NCBI RefSeq assembly: GCF_016863655.1
Contig: NZ_BOPH01000024.1
Location: 1-64,000 of the forward strand
Direction of reading: 5' to 3'
Origin: Virgisporangium ochraceum
GTDB taxonomy: Bacteria > Actinomycetota > Actinomycetes > Mycobacteriales > Micromonosporaceae
DNA: 64,000 nucleotides
Part shown: piece by piece, positions 1 through 8,129 of the stretch
Layout of the letters: each line of letters opens with the position of its first letter
Position numbering within the stretch: position 1 is the first letter of the stretch
Program-made: the position numbers and the translations under genes
Notes under the pieces: model-generated
Seen by the model: only the letters and a program-made list of their open reading frames with translations
What the model was told of the DNA's origin: nothing
The model's database searches: none

Positions 1-11
1 GGGTCCCCTTC

Positions 12-578
12 TCAGTCGTACGCCAGCTCGCCCGCGCGGATCTCCGCCGTCACGCGGTTCTCCGGCGGCGCCAGCGGGCACGCCCACCGCGCGTCGTACG
101 CGCACGACGGGTTGTACGCGTAGTTGAAGTCCACCCGCACACGGCCGTCGTCGAGCGGCACCAGACCCCGACCGTGCGTCCCCTTCACCGTGTCGGTCAG
201 GTACCGCCCGCCGCCGTACGACCCGTTCCCGCACGTGCCGTCGCGGAACGGCAGGAACAGCCCGCCGCCGTAGGCGCGGAACCACCACAGGGTCAGCTGC
301 CCCCACGGCGTGTCGAGGATGCCGACCCGCTCGTACCGCAGCACGCCGTCGGGTCCGCCCGTGTCGACGTCGATGTGACCGTCGGCGGGGCGTACCGGCA
401 CCTCCGCGACGAACTCGTCCGACGGCGGAAGGTACTTCAGCGGTCCCGGAGCCGCCGACTGCGGATGGGTGCGGAACAGCTCGTCCCGGGCCGCGCGGAA
501 CCCGTGTATGTCCACATCGGACAGGTACATGGCGGCCGTACGGGCCCGGAAGTCCGCCAGCGACAGGAGCTCGTTCAC
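12..578 (-). CDS. DUF1684 family protein
   Basis: The protein has 188 residues and matches the DUF1684 family, whose function is unknown. The family's conserved C-terminal part is present: NPSC at residues 156-159 and CPLAPPEN at 167-174. No signal peptide is seen, so it is probably cytoplasmic. The GTG start at 578 overlaps the TGA stop of the upstream cyclase gene by four bases (GTGA), which argues for translational coupling and rules out the longer upstream in-frame extension, which only shadows the cyclase gene. It is the last gene of a four-gene minus-strand operon with an amidohydrolase and a cyclase. A role in the same catabolic or detoxifying step is inference. Confidence 0.85.
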   Translation of the reverse strand: MNELLSLADFRARTAAMYLSDVDIHGFRAARDELFRTHPQSAAPGPLKYLPPSDEFVAEVPVRPADGHIDVDTGGPDGVLRYERVGILDTPWGQLTLWWFRAYGGGLFLPFRDGTCGNGSYGGGRYLTDTVKGTHGRGLVPLDDGRVRVDFNYAYNPSCAYDARWACPLAPPENRVTAEIRAGELAYD

Positions 579-1381
579 CAGGACGCGAACACCCGCGCCT
601 GGCCGCCCGAGCCCTCCTGGTACGGGATGAGCCCGACCGTGATACGCGCGCCGGTCGGCGGGATGCGGTGCAGGTTGGCCAGGTTCTCCAGCCCGTACCG
701 GTCGGCGCCGCCGAGGACGTGGTGCACCTCGAACCCGGTCGAGATGCCGGGGTCGGTGCTCAGCGTGTCGACCCCGATGGCGCGGATCGCCCGCCGCCGC
801 ACCAGGTACTCGACCGCGTCGACGCTGAACCCCGGGAAGTGCAGGGTTCCGGAGGCGTCGGTGCCGCGGTACGCGTCGGCGTTGCCCACCTTCGCGCCCC
901 ACCCGGAGTACATGAGTACCGCGGCGTCGCGCGGGATGGTTCCGTGCCGCCGTTCGAACGCGCGGAGGTCGTCGACGGTCACCGTCGTGTCCGGGTCGCG
1001 GCGCGCGCGTCCCGAGACGTCGACGACCACGGCGGGCACGATCAGCTCCGACGGCCGCAGCTCGGGTGCGAGCCGGCCGCCGGTGACGAAGTGGCCGGGC
1101 GCGTCGACGTGCGTGCCAATGTGCTCGATGATGCGCCATTCCTGCAGGTAGTACCCGTCCGGATCGATGTTGACCACCGTCCGGCGCGCGGCCTCCTCGC
1201 CCGGCGAGAACGCGGGGAACGTGGTCGTCAGTTCGTACGTGAGGTCCTCGAGGCCGTGCTTCGCGACGCGCGAGGCGGCGGCGGGCTCGGTGTCAGCGAG
1301 CCCCAGTGCGGCAGTGGTGGCCACGGCGGCCCCGCCCAGCAGGGCGGCGCGCCGGCTCAGGTGTGACGTCCCGGTGCACAT
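575..1381 (-). CDS. Tat-exported cyclase family protein (kynurenine formamidase-like)
   Basis: This 268-residue protein belongs to the cyclase/kynurenine formamidase fold. The metal-binding signature is complete, with His87, His91, Asp93 and His97 in the order H-x3-H-x-D-x3-H. Family members hydrolyse amide or lactone bonds using a divalent metal; the substrate here is unknown. The N-terminus has a twin-arginine-like signal (Arg10-Arg11, then an Ala/Leu-rich stretch to about residue 36), so the enzyme is probably exported folded. Its ATG shares one base with the TGA of the upstream amidohydrolase (TGATG), and its own stop overlaps the start of the DUF1684 gene. Confidence 0.88.
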   Translation of the reverse strand: MCTGTSHLSRRAALLGGAAVATTAALGLADTEPAAASRVAKHGLEDLTYELTTTFPAFSPGEEAARRTVVNIDPDGYYLQEWRIIEHIGTHVDAPGHFVTGGRLAPELRPSELIVPAVVVDVSGRARRDPDTTVTVDDLRAFERRHGTIPRDAAVLMYSGWGAKVGNADAYRGTDASGTLHFPGFSVDAVEYLVRRRAIRAIGVDTLSTDPGISTGFEVHHVLGGADRYGLENLANLHRIPPTGARITVGLIPYQEGSGGQARVFASW

Positions 1382-2565
1382 CAGGTCAGCGTTCCAGCCC
1401 GGGCGACCACGCGTCCAGCTTTCAGCACAAGGTCACGCGGCGGGCGGGTCACCACGGCCGCCGCCGGCGTCGCGGCGTCGACCACGACGAGGTCGGCCGC
1501 CGCGCCCTCGGCGAGGCCGTATCCGGTCAGACCGAGAGCGGCGGCGCCACCGTGGGTCGCCGCCCGCAGCGCCAGCTCGATGTCGTCGTCGCGGCGGAAG
1601 AGACTGCGGTAGGCGACGTGGTGAGCACGATCGAGCATGTCACCGGTGCCGTAGGGGCCCCACAGGTCACGGATGCCGTCGTGTCCGGTGGCGACGTTCA
1701 CGCCGGCCTCCGTGAGCATGCGGACCGGCGGCACCGGGAAGTCGTAGACGGCGGCCGTGGTGATCGTGACGCCGGCCGCCGCCAACCGGTCGGCGAGCCG
1801 CGCCTGATGGGCCGCGTCGACCTGGCCGAGCGCGTAGGCGTGGCTCACCGCGACCCTGCCACCCAGCCCGGTCGCCGCGGTGCGCTCGGCGATCAGCCCC
1901 AGCTCCCAGGCGCCGAGCGTGCCTCCGTCGTGCAGGTGGATGTCGACGAACGCGCCGTAGCGCCCGGCGAGCCCGAACACGATGTCGAGGTGGCGCACCG
2001 GGTCACCGTCGACGCCCGCCGGGTCGATGCCGCCGATCGCCTCGACGCCCCGGGAAAGCGCTTGCTCCAGGAGGTCCGCGGTGCCCGGGTTGGTGAGCAG
2101 CCCGTGCTGGGGGAACGCCACCTGGGTGACGTCGACGCGTCCGTCGAGGCGGCCGACCGCCTCCCGCACCGCGTCGACGTGGGTCGTGCCCACCTCGGGG
2201 TCGATGTCGGTGTGGGTGCGCACGTGCGTGGTCCCGTTGACGACCATCGTCTCCAGGAGCGCGGTCATCGCGTCGACGTCGGGCAGGCCGAGCGCACCGC
2301 GCCGGCGGCGCTCGTTGCCGATGCGGTCGCCGAGCGTGTCACCGGCCGAGTGCGGTACCCACTCCCGGCCGTACAGCGTCTTGTCGAGGTGCGTGTGGGC
2401 GTCGACGAGACCGGGCAGCACCAGCTTCCCGGTCACGTCCATCCGCTCGGCGGCGGGTGACCCCGTCCCCGCGCCGATCCCGACGATCACGCCGTCGCTC
2501 ACGTGGATGTCGGCTGTTCCTGTGTGGCCCCACGGACGGCCACCGACGAGCAGCAGTTCGGACAT
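1381..2565 (-). CDS. amidohydrolase, cytosine deaminase-like
   Basis: This metal-dependent hydrolase has 394 residues and no signal peptide. The HTH metal ligands sit at residues 57-59 after the usual GLVDAH lead, and further downstream HLHDGG, SHAY and GHDGIRD supply the remaining His and Asp ligands expected for the cytosine deaminase/CodA branch. It probably deaminates or opens a cyclic amide or heterocycle; the substrate cannot be read from the sequence. The ATG at 2565 is the first good start after the upstream gene, 26 bases away. An iterated palindrome lies inside it at 2053-2066, where the codons read QALSR. Confidence 0.9.
   Translation of the reverse strand: MSELLLVGGRPWGHTGTADIHVSDGVIVGIGAGTGSPAAERMDVTGKLVLPGLVDAHTHLDKTLYGREWVPHSAGDTLGDRIGNERRRRGALGLPDVDAMTALLETMVVNGTTHVRTHTDIDPEVGTTHVDAVREAVGRLDGRVDVTQVAFPQHGLLTNPGTADLLEQALSRGVEAIGGIDPAGVDGDPVRHLDIVFGLAGRYGAFVDIHLHDGGTLGAWELGLIAERTAATGLGGRVAVSHAYALGQVDAAHQARLADRLAAAGVTITTAAVYDFPVPPVRMLTEAGVNVATGHDGIRDLWGPYGTGDMLDRAHHVAYRSLFRRDDDIELALRAATHGGAAALGLTGYGLAEGAAADLVVVDAATPAAAVVTRPPRDLVLKAGRVVARAGTLT
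2053..2066. repeat. iterated palindrome site GGAAAGCGCTTGCT
   Basis: It matches GGAAAGCGCTTTCC at 12 of 14 positions, inside the amidohydrolase gene (codons QALSR on the minus strand). Confidence 0.6.
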
Positions 2566-2591
2566 GCGTGGAAGCCTGCCACGCCGCGACG

Positions 2592-3785
2592 TCAGAACCG
2601 CTTCGTGCCCAGCACCGAGCCGGTCAGCGCGTCGTAGCGGTACTCGACGCTGTCCCGCACCGGGTCGCGACCCGCGCCACGCACGTCGGTGCGCAGGATG
2701 CCGGCCTTCACGTCGTCGTCGCTCGCCGCCCACCGCCAGAGCTTTCCGGCCTTGAGGATCTGCACCGGACCGGTGTAGTCCCCGTCCGGCGAGAACACCG
2801 TGTACCGCAGGCCTTCCGGCGTCTCGACGTCGAGGCCGCCGTGTGCGCGGATCGTGGTGGTGACGACGAGCCCGCCCTCGGCGTCGAGGATCGGCGCCGG
2901 GTTGTCGACGCGGTACTGGGTCCGCCCCTCGCCCTGCCTGTCCTGGCCGTTGTAGAAGACCTGGCCCCGGCTGTTGATCCAGAAGTGCGGGACCGTCTGC
3001 TTGGGAGCGCTCATGTCCGGTCCGGGGTAGTACGACATGTGCCAGTGCGGCGGGTTGTCGGCGTGCAGCGTGTTGTTGGTCTCGAAGCCCATGAGCGCGA
3101 AGAAGTGCCCCCGCTCCCGTGCCCGTGCCACGAGCCCGGAGTCCTGCAGGATCTCGTGGGTCGCCAGGACCCAGGTGGTGTTGGCGCGCACGGCGCCCGC
3201 CGGCCACGCCACCGTGGTCCACGGCCCGGCGACACGGTCCGGGTCGTTGTGCTCGTACTTCAGGTACCCGCCCGTCGCGGCACCGGTGATGTGGCTCCAC
3301 ACCTGGATCGTTCCCTGGTCGGCGCCGGCGCTCGCGCGGAACACCGGAAGCCGGAACGACACCCGGTCCGGGTCGTCGGGGTCCGGCGTCAGGACGAGGC
3401 GGTTCTCCCCCGCCACCACGGCCGCGACCCGCTGACCCGGCCAGCGCACCGAGACGGTGACTCCGGCGTCGTCCCGCTCACCGGTGACGAACGCGTAGAA
3501 CTCCGCCCGGCTCGCGACGTTGTAGGTGGCGCCCGGTACCAGGGTGTAGCCCGCCGGCAGCGTCACCTCGGGTACCGACGGCGTTCCCGGCACGGCCCGC
3601 ACGACCCGGAAGCCGGCGAACGCGGCCGCGGCGGCACGGCCCGCGCCGTCGCCGGCCGGGAAGCCGGCCCAGGGCGAGTCGTCGAAGCCGACGTCGGCCC
3701 GGGCCGTACCGGCGGTTCCGATGAGTGTCACGGCTCCCGCGGCGAGCCCGGAAAGGGCTTTCCGGCGGGTGATCGGGTCTGGCAT
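2592..3785 (-). CDS. Tat-exported protein of unknown function
   Basis: I do not recognise this 397-residue protein. It starts with a clear Tat signal (ITRRKALSG, then a hydrophobic stretch ending near TARA at residue 30). The mature part is rich in beta-strand-like sequence. It has a histidine cluster at about residues 241-249 (H-x5-H-x-H, in a HWHMSYYPG context), which could bind metal. The ATG at 3785 follows a good GGGAGG ribosome site six bases upstream. It is the first gene of the operon that continues into the amidohydrolase, cyclase and DUF1684 genes, so it may bind or process the same extracellular compound; that is inference. Confidence 0.8.
   Translation of the reverse strand: MPDPITRRKALSGLAAGAVTLIGTAGTARADVGFDDSPWAGFPAGDGAGRAAAAAFAGFRVVRAVPGTPSVPEVTLPAGYTLVPGATYNVASRAEFYAFVTGERDDAGVTVSVRWPGQRVAAVVAGENRLVLTPDPDDPDRVSFRLPVFRASAGADQGTIQVWSHITGAATGGYLKYEHNDPDRVAGPWTTVAWPAGAVRANTTWVLATHEILQDSGLVARARERGHFFALMGFETNNTLHADNPPHWHMSYYPGPDMSAPKQTVPHFWINSRGQVFYNGQDRQGEGRTQYRVDNPAPILDAEGGLVVTTTIRAHGGLDVETPEGLRYTVFSPDGDYTGPVQILKAGKLWRWAASDDDVKAGILRTDVRGAGRDPVRDSVEYRYDALTGSVLGTKRF
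3750..3763. repeat. iterated palindrome site GGAAAGGGCTTTCC
   Basis: Thirteen of 14 positions match the consensus. It lies in the Tat-signal codons of the secreted unknown protein (RKALSG on the minus strand). Confidence 0.6.
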
Positions 3786-3888
3786 CGGGCGCCTCCCCCG
3801 TGGAGTCGCCGGCGCGGCGGATCGCGCCGGCCGTGGTCTTCACGCTAACGAACATCGATGGCCAAGCGATAGATGGAGATCGACGTAA

Positions 3889-5150
3889 TCATGAACCGGT
3901 CGCCAGCACCCGACCCACCGCGGCGCGCGACGGCACCCGCAGCTTGCGCAGGATCCGCGACACGTGCGCCTCGACGGTCTTGTCGCTGATGACGAGCCGG
4001 CTCGCGATCTCCCGGTTGGTGTGCCCGGTCGCGACGAGGTCGGCCACCTCGCGCTCGCGCACGCTGAGCGGTTCGCGGCGGGTCCCCCTCCCGCCCGCGT
4101 CCTCCGACCCGGCCGCACCGCGGGGATTCCCGGCTCCGGCCGCTCCGTGTGCCGGCGCCCGCCTGCCCAGCCGGCGCAGTTCGCGGGCGGCCTGTTCGCG
4201 GCACCGGTCCGCGCCCATGCCGGCCGCGTCGCGTTCGGCGCCCAGAAGCGCGGTGACCGCGTCCGCGCGGCGTCCCGCCGCCGCGAGTGCCCGTCTGGCG
4301 AGAACCCGCGCGCGAACCGCTTCCACCGCACGACCCGCGTCGTCCGCCACCGTCGCCGAGGCGTGGGCGACCTCGGCGGCCCGCTCCGGTGCTCCGCCGT
4401 CGAGGAGCACCGCCGCCTCCGCGGACCGGAGGTAGGCCGTACCTGCCGCCGACGTCACCCCGGCCGCGTTCGACCGGGCCCGCTCCAGCCACCCCAGGGC
4501 CGCCGTCGGGTCACCGGTGGCGAGCGCCGCCCGCACCAGCGTCTGGCCCGCCCGACTGAGAACCGTGAGATAGAAGGGGTTCCTCCGGTGTCGGCGTGCA
4601 GGGCGTCGAGCCGGTCCGGATCGGCTCCGGTGAGCAGTCGCGCTGTTTCGACGCGGGTCAGCGGTGCCGGCCGGAGTTCGGTGCACCGGCAGCTCGCCAG
4701 CGCGACCGCCAGCCGCGGCGGGCAGCCCGCGGAGCGCAGCGCCCCCGCGATCAGCACGGCGCCACGCGGCGGATGCCGCAGCAGGTAACCGAGAAGGTCG
4801 ACGGACGCGGCGTCGGCCCACTGCAGGTCGTCGAGCGCGAGCACGACCGGCGCGAGGCCGGACAGCCGGGACCGCACGGCGTCCGGGACGGACAACCGGT
4901 CCACCGACGGGTTCGTCGCGACCAGCTCCCGGAACACGGAGTACGGGTCGTCGCGCTCGAACTCGGTCGCACGCCCGTCCAGTACCCGACAGCGCGCCGC
5001 GCGGGCCCTGCGGCCGAGCGCGGACAGCAGCGCGGTCTTGCCGATGCCGGGCTCACCGGTGATCAGCACGGCCCCACCCGTGCCGGATACGAACCGGTCA
5101 ACGGCGGTGTCGAGGGCGGCGAGCTCGGCGTCACGGCCAACCAGTGACAT
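3889..5150 (-). pseudogene. broken LAL-type LuxR family regulator
   Basis: The gene starts at ATG 5150 as a LAL regulator: an AAA module with Walker A at about residues 32-39 (GEPGIGKT) and a Walker B ALDDLQWAD. Near 4580 the frame breaks. The family motif GGNPFYL is split because GGA GG is followed directly by AAC CCC TTC TAT, one base short. The downstream frame continues with a TPR-like stretch and an intact C-terminal LuxR helix-turn-helix (LSVREREVADLVATGHTN). Total coding is about 418 residues, while LAL proteins are usually near 900, so the central region is also missing. An internal deletion plus a one-base loss is the simplest reading; a sequencing error could explain the frameshift but not the missing middle. 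Confidence 0.8.
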
Positions 5151-5288
5151 CGGGTGACGGTCGGGGCGGTCAGGGTGGCTCCGGAACGGGATAGGGGATT
5201 TCCCGACTGTCGGCCGACCGTCGTACGCGCCGACGCTGTCCGCACCTCGACCCCGCTCCGGCGGTCGACCGTCCACAGAGGAGTCACC

Positions 5289-5720
5289 ATGACGCTCCGA
5301 CTGCGTCTTCTCGCCCTGCTCGCCGGGCTGATCGCGAGCACCGGTCTCGTCGCCGCGACAGCCGCGGCGGCGGCCAACTGCGTGTTCCGGATGGACTCGC
5401 TGACCGCGAAGAACCTGCTGAACGACGGCGGAATCGACTTCGTGTTCCTGAAGTTCAACAACAACTTCTACCCTGTCAACGACAACGACGGCGTGCCGTT
5501 CGCCGAGGGCGACAAGAACGTGCCGCGGCCGGCCTCCGTGTTCGGACAGCCGGTCGAGGGCGTCGGCGCCGCGGGCATGCCCAACCGGCTGATCTTCGAC
5601 CGGTTCCCGGTCAACCACCCGATCGACGGCCGCAAGGTCACCTGCGGCGACCAGGTACGCGAGCTCACCTACGACGGCGGTGACGCCAAGTACGTCGTCC
5701 ACTACCGGCTGACCTTCTAG
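5289..5720 (+). CDS. small exported protein of unknown function
   Basis: The 143-residue product has a classic Sec signal peptide (RLRLLALLAGLIAS, cleavage expected near the AAAA at residues 25-29). Mature sequence starts at about Asn-Cys and holds two cysteines (NCVF and VTCGD), which could form one disulfide. The mature part is Asp/Asn/Phe-rich with no repeat. The ATG at 5289 is chosen because an AGAGGAG ribosome site lies just upstream at 5276-5283 and the signal peptide begins there; an in-frame extension to 5154 has no such support. A strong hairpin follows the stop. I recognise no family. Confidence 0.8.
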   Translation: MTLRLRLLALLAGLIASTGLVAATAAAAANCVFRMDSLTAKNLLNDGGIDFVFLKFNNNFYPVNDNDGVPFAEGDKNVPRPASVFGQPVEGVGAAGMPNRLIFDRFPVNHPIDGRKVTCGDQVRELTYDGGDAKYVVHYRLTF

Positions 5721-5733
5721 GCCCCGCATGTAT

Positions 5734-5767
5734 CAGGTGGGCGACAGTTCGAACCGTCGCCCACCTG
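5734..5767 (+). terminator. hairpin terminator
   Basis: A perfect 12-base stem (5734-5745 pairs with 5756-5767) closes a ten-base loop that is itself self-complementary (GTTCGAAC). It begins 14 bases after the stop of the small exported protein. There is no T-tract, as is common in actinomycetes. Confidence 0.75.
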
Positions 5768-5815
5768 CTGCCGTATAACCACTGCAACGGCGGCCAGTGA
5801 ACGAGGAGCGCGACC

Positions 5816-7165
5816 ATGACCGCAACGACCCAGCCCTACACCGGGGCAAGACCGGCGATTCCACCTTCCACGGTCGCGCAGGGCGTGCTGTGGGCCTTCG
5901 TCGCGGTCAACCTCCTGGTCATGTGGACGCTGTTCGCCACGTCCGACGGTGGTAAGAACACGATCCTCACGATCGCCAAGTTCTTCGGCATGCACGTCGC
6001 CCTGATCATGATGTTCCAGTTGCTGCTGATCTCGCGCCTGCCGTTCCTGGACCGGCGCATCGGCATGGACCGCCTCACCGTCTGGCACCGCTGGGTCGGC
6101 TTCACCCTCCTGTGGTTCGTGGTGGCGCACGCGACGTTCGTGATCCTCGGCTACGCCGCCCTCGACGGCGTCGCTCCGTGGCGGACGTTCTTCGCACTGG
6201 CGTCGGTCCCCGCGACGATCCTGGGCATGTCCGCCGCCACGATCATCGTGTTCGTCGCGATCTCCTCGGTGCGCTACGCGCGGCGGAAGATGTCGTACGA
6301 GACGTGGCACGCGATCCACTTCCTGCTCTACGCCGCGCTCCTCCTGGGTCTCATCCACCAGTTCCTCGAACCCGCGACCTTCCAGACCTCGACCTGGTCG
6401 ACCGTCTACTGGTGGGCGCTGTGGGCGCTGGTGCTCACGTCGCTCGCGATGGGTCGGGTCGTGCTGCCCGTCTACCGCAACCTCTACCACCAGTTCCGGG
6501 TCGCCGCCGTGGTGCCGGAGTCGGACAACGTGGTCTCGGTCTACGTGACCGGGCGCAACCTGGAGAGGTTCCCCGGCCGCGCCGGTCAGTTCATGATCTG
6601 GCGCTTCCCCGGCCACAACCGGTGGTGGCAGGCCAACCCCTTCTCCCTGTCGGCCGCGCCGAACGGCCGCTCACTCCGGCTGACCGCGAAGGGCGTGGGC
6701 AAGACCAGCTCCGGGCTGCGCAACCTGCGCGTCGGGAACCGGGTGTTCGCCGAGGGCCCGTACGGCGCGTTCACCGCGATGCACCGCAACTCCGAAGCGA
6801 TGCTGCTGATCGCCGGCGGCGTCGGCATCACCCCGATCCGGTCGCTGCTCGAGGAGTGCGGCGGCAACATCGTGGTGCTCTACCGCGCGGCCACGCCGGC
6901 CGACGCCGTGCTGTTCCCCGAGTTGCAGGCGCTGGCACAGGCCCGCGGCGCGCGGCTGCACCTGCTGACCGGTCGCACCGGCGCCGGCCAGCCGCCCAAC
7001 ACGCCCTTCGAGCCGGCGAACCTGCTGCACCTGGTCCCCGACATCACCCACCGCGACGTGTTCGTGTGCGGCCCGCCGGCGATGACGAACGCGGTGCTGC
7101 GCACGCTGCGGACGCTGCGGGTGCCGAAGCGGCAGGTGCACGCGGAGAAGTTCGGCTTCGCATAG
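5816..7165 (+). CDS. ferric reductase-like transmembrane oxidoreductase
   Basis: The 449-residue protein combines a membrane haem domain with a cytoplasmic FAD/NAD(P)H reductase domain. About six hydrophobic helices occupy residues 22-225, with histidines placed for haem binding (WHRWVGF, VVAHATF, ETWHAIHF, LIHQF). The flavin-binding NPFSLSAAP is at about residue 274, the nucleotide loop IAGGVGITP at about 332 and CGPPAM at about 418. It should pass electrons from NAD(P)H across the membrane to an acceptor such as ferric iron. The ATG at 5816 has a GAGGAG site upstream. The gene looks monocistronic. Confidence 0.9.
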   Translation: MTATTQPYTGARPAIPPSTVAQGVLWAFVAVNLLVMWTLFATSDGGKNTILTIAKFFGMHVALIMMFQLLLISRLPFLDRRIGMDRLTVWHRWVGFTLLWFVVAHATFVILGYAALDGVAPWRTFFALASVPATILGMSAATIIVFVAISSVRYARRKMSYETWHAIHFLLYAALLLGLIHQFLEPATFQTSTWSTVYWWALWALVLTSLAMGRVVLPVYRNLYHQFRVAAVVPESDNVVSVYVTGRNLERFPGRAGQFMIWRFPGHNRWWQANPFSLSAAPNGRSLRLTAKGVGKTSSGLRNLRVGNRVFAEGPYGAFTAMHRNSEAMLLIAGGVGITPIRSLLEECGGNIVVLYRAATPADAVLFPELQALAQARGARLHLLTGRTGAGQPPNTPFEPANLLHLVPDITHRDVFVCGPPAMTNAVLRTLRTLRVPKRQVHAEKFGFA

Positions 7166-7257
7166 GCGCCGCCGCCTGCGTCGCCGCGTCCCGCTCCGCC
7201 TGAGTCCACCGGGCCGGAGCAGACCAGCACGGCGGAACGGGTCGACAGCCGAAGAGC

Positions 7258-8058
7258 TCACGCCGACGGACGCAGGCACTGCTCGTCTCGCAGGACCGCC
7301 AGGTGCAGGTCACGGGTGGTCCGGGCGGGGTCGCACCCGAGCTCGCGCGCCAGTGTCACCCGCAGGTGCTCGTACGCCCGCAACGCGCGTCCCGGTTCAC
7401 CCAACGCGCAATGGGCGCGCATCAGCAACCGGCACGCGGTCTCGTCGAGGGGGTCCGCCACGACGCCCGCCCGCGCGGCCGCCAGCGCCGTCGCGTGCTC
7501 ACCGGCCTGGATGGCCGCCGCGGCGGCGGTGTGACGACCGCGCCGCAGCACTTCGCGGTGCGCGACCCGCGCCGTTTCGGCCCAGGTGGTGTCGGGCTGG
7601 TCGGCCAGCACGACGGCCCCGGCACCCCGGTACCCGTCCGGACGCAGCGCCGCACCGGCCAGTTCCAGCGCACCGGTTGCCGCGGCCAGCGCCCGCGCCG
7701 GGTAGCCGGCGGCGAGCCGGGCCCGCGCGGCCGTCAGCATCTCCATCGACTCATCGAGATCCGTCGTGACGTCGTCGCCGAGCCGGTAGCCGCTGCGGCC
7801 GCCCACCATCATGGTCGGGCCGAACGTCGACCGCAGCCGGCTCACCAACGTGGCCACATTCGCGGGTGGACGACGCGGTGGCCGGTCGCCCCACAGCATC
7901 TCCACGATGCGGTCCATGCCCACCAGCCGGCCCGGCTCCACGCTGAGCAGCGCCACCAGCGTGCGGGCCTTGCGGCTGCCCAGATCCCGTCCCGCGTAGC
8001 CGCGGCCGTTCCACCGGACCGTCACGGGCCCCACCAGTCGAACACACAGTTCCGTCAT
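7258..8058 (-). CDS. SARP/BTAD family transcriptional regulator
   Basis: The 266-residue protein has an OmpR-type winged helix at about residues 5-95 (RKARTLVALL, then VATLVSRLR) followed by a bacterial transcriptional activation domain at about 100-260, ending in RALRAYEHLRVTLARELG. This is the short SARP architecture, without an ATPase or TPR tail. The ATG at 8058 is preceded by GGGAGGGG; an upstream in-frame extension lacks a ribosome site and crosses the regulatory repeats. It is divergent from a large AAA regulator. SARPs commonly activate secondary-metabolism or local genes through direct repeats such as those at 8084-8119. Confidence 0.88.
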   Translation of the reverse strand: MTELCVRLVGPVTVRWNGRGYAGRDLGSRKARTLVALLSVEPGRLVGMDRIVEMLWGDRPPRRPPANVATLVSRLRSTFGPTMMVGGRSGYRLGDDVTTDLDESMEMLTAARARLAAGYPARALAAATGALELAGAALRPDGYRGAGAVVLADQPDTTWAETARVAHREVLRRGRHTAAAAAIQAGEHATALAAARAGVVADPLDETACRLLMRAHCALGEPGRALRAYEHLRVTLARELGCDPARTTRDLHLAVLRDEQCLRPSA

Positions 8059-8083
8059 GGATCCCCTCCCACCGTCAAAGGCG

Positions 8084-8119
8084 TGACATTGATGGCATTC
8101 GCCGTGACACGGAATGGCA
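8084..8119. promoter_or_regulatory. phased TGRCA direct repeats in a divergent promoter
   Basis: Four same-strand pentamers lie between the SARP and AAA genes: TGACA 8084, TGGCA 8093, TGACA 8105 and TGGCA 8115. They are spaced 9, 12 and 10 bases, so they fall roughly on one face of the helix, and the TGACA-TGGCA pair recurs at 21-22 bases. Known SARP boxes are short direct repeats with helical spacing, so this is a candidate SARP site. The assignment is inferred from layout. Confidence 0.55.
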
Positions 8120-8129
8120 CACTCGTCAC

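Noticed and set aside
1381..3300. A 639-residue fusion reading through the amidohydrolase start
   Set aside because: The upstream part shadows the secreted-protein gene in another frame; the amidohydrolase family begins at ATG 2565.
7166..7257. Terminator between the ferric reductase-like and SARP genes
   Set aside because: Only a six-base stem with a long loop (GCTCCG/CGGAGC) is visible, too weak to list.
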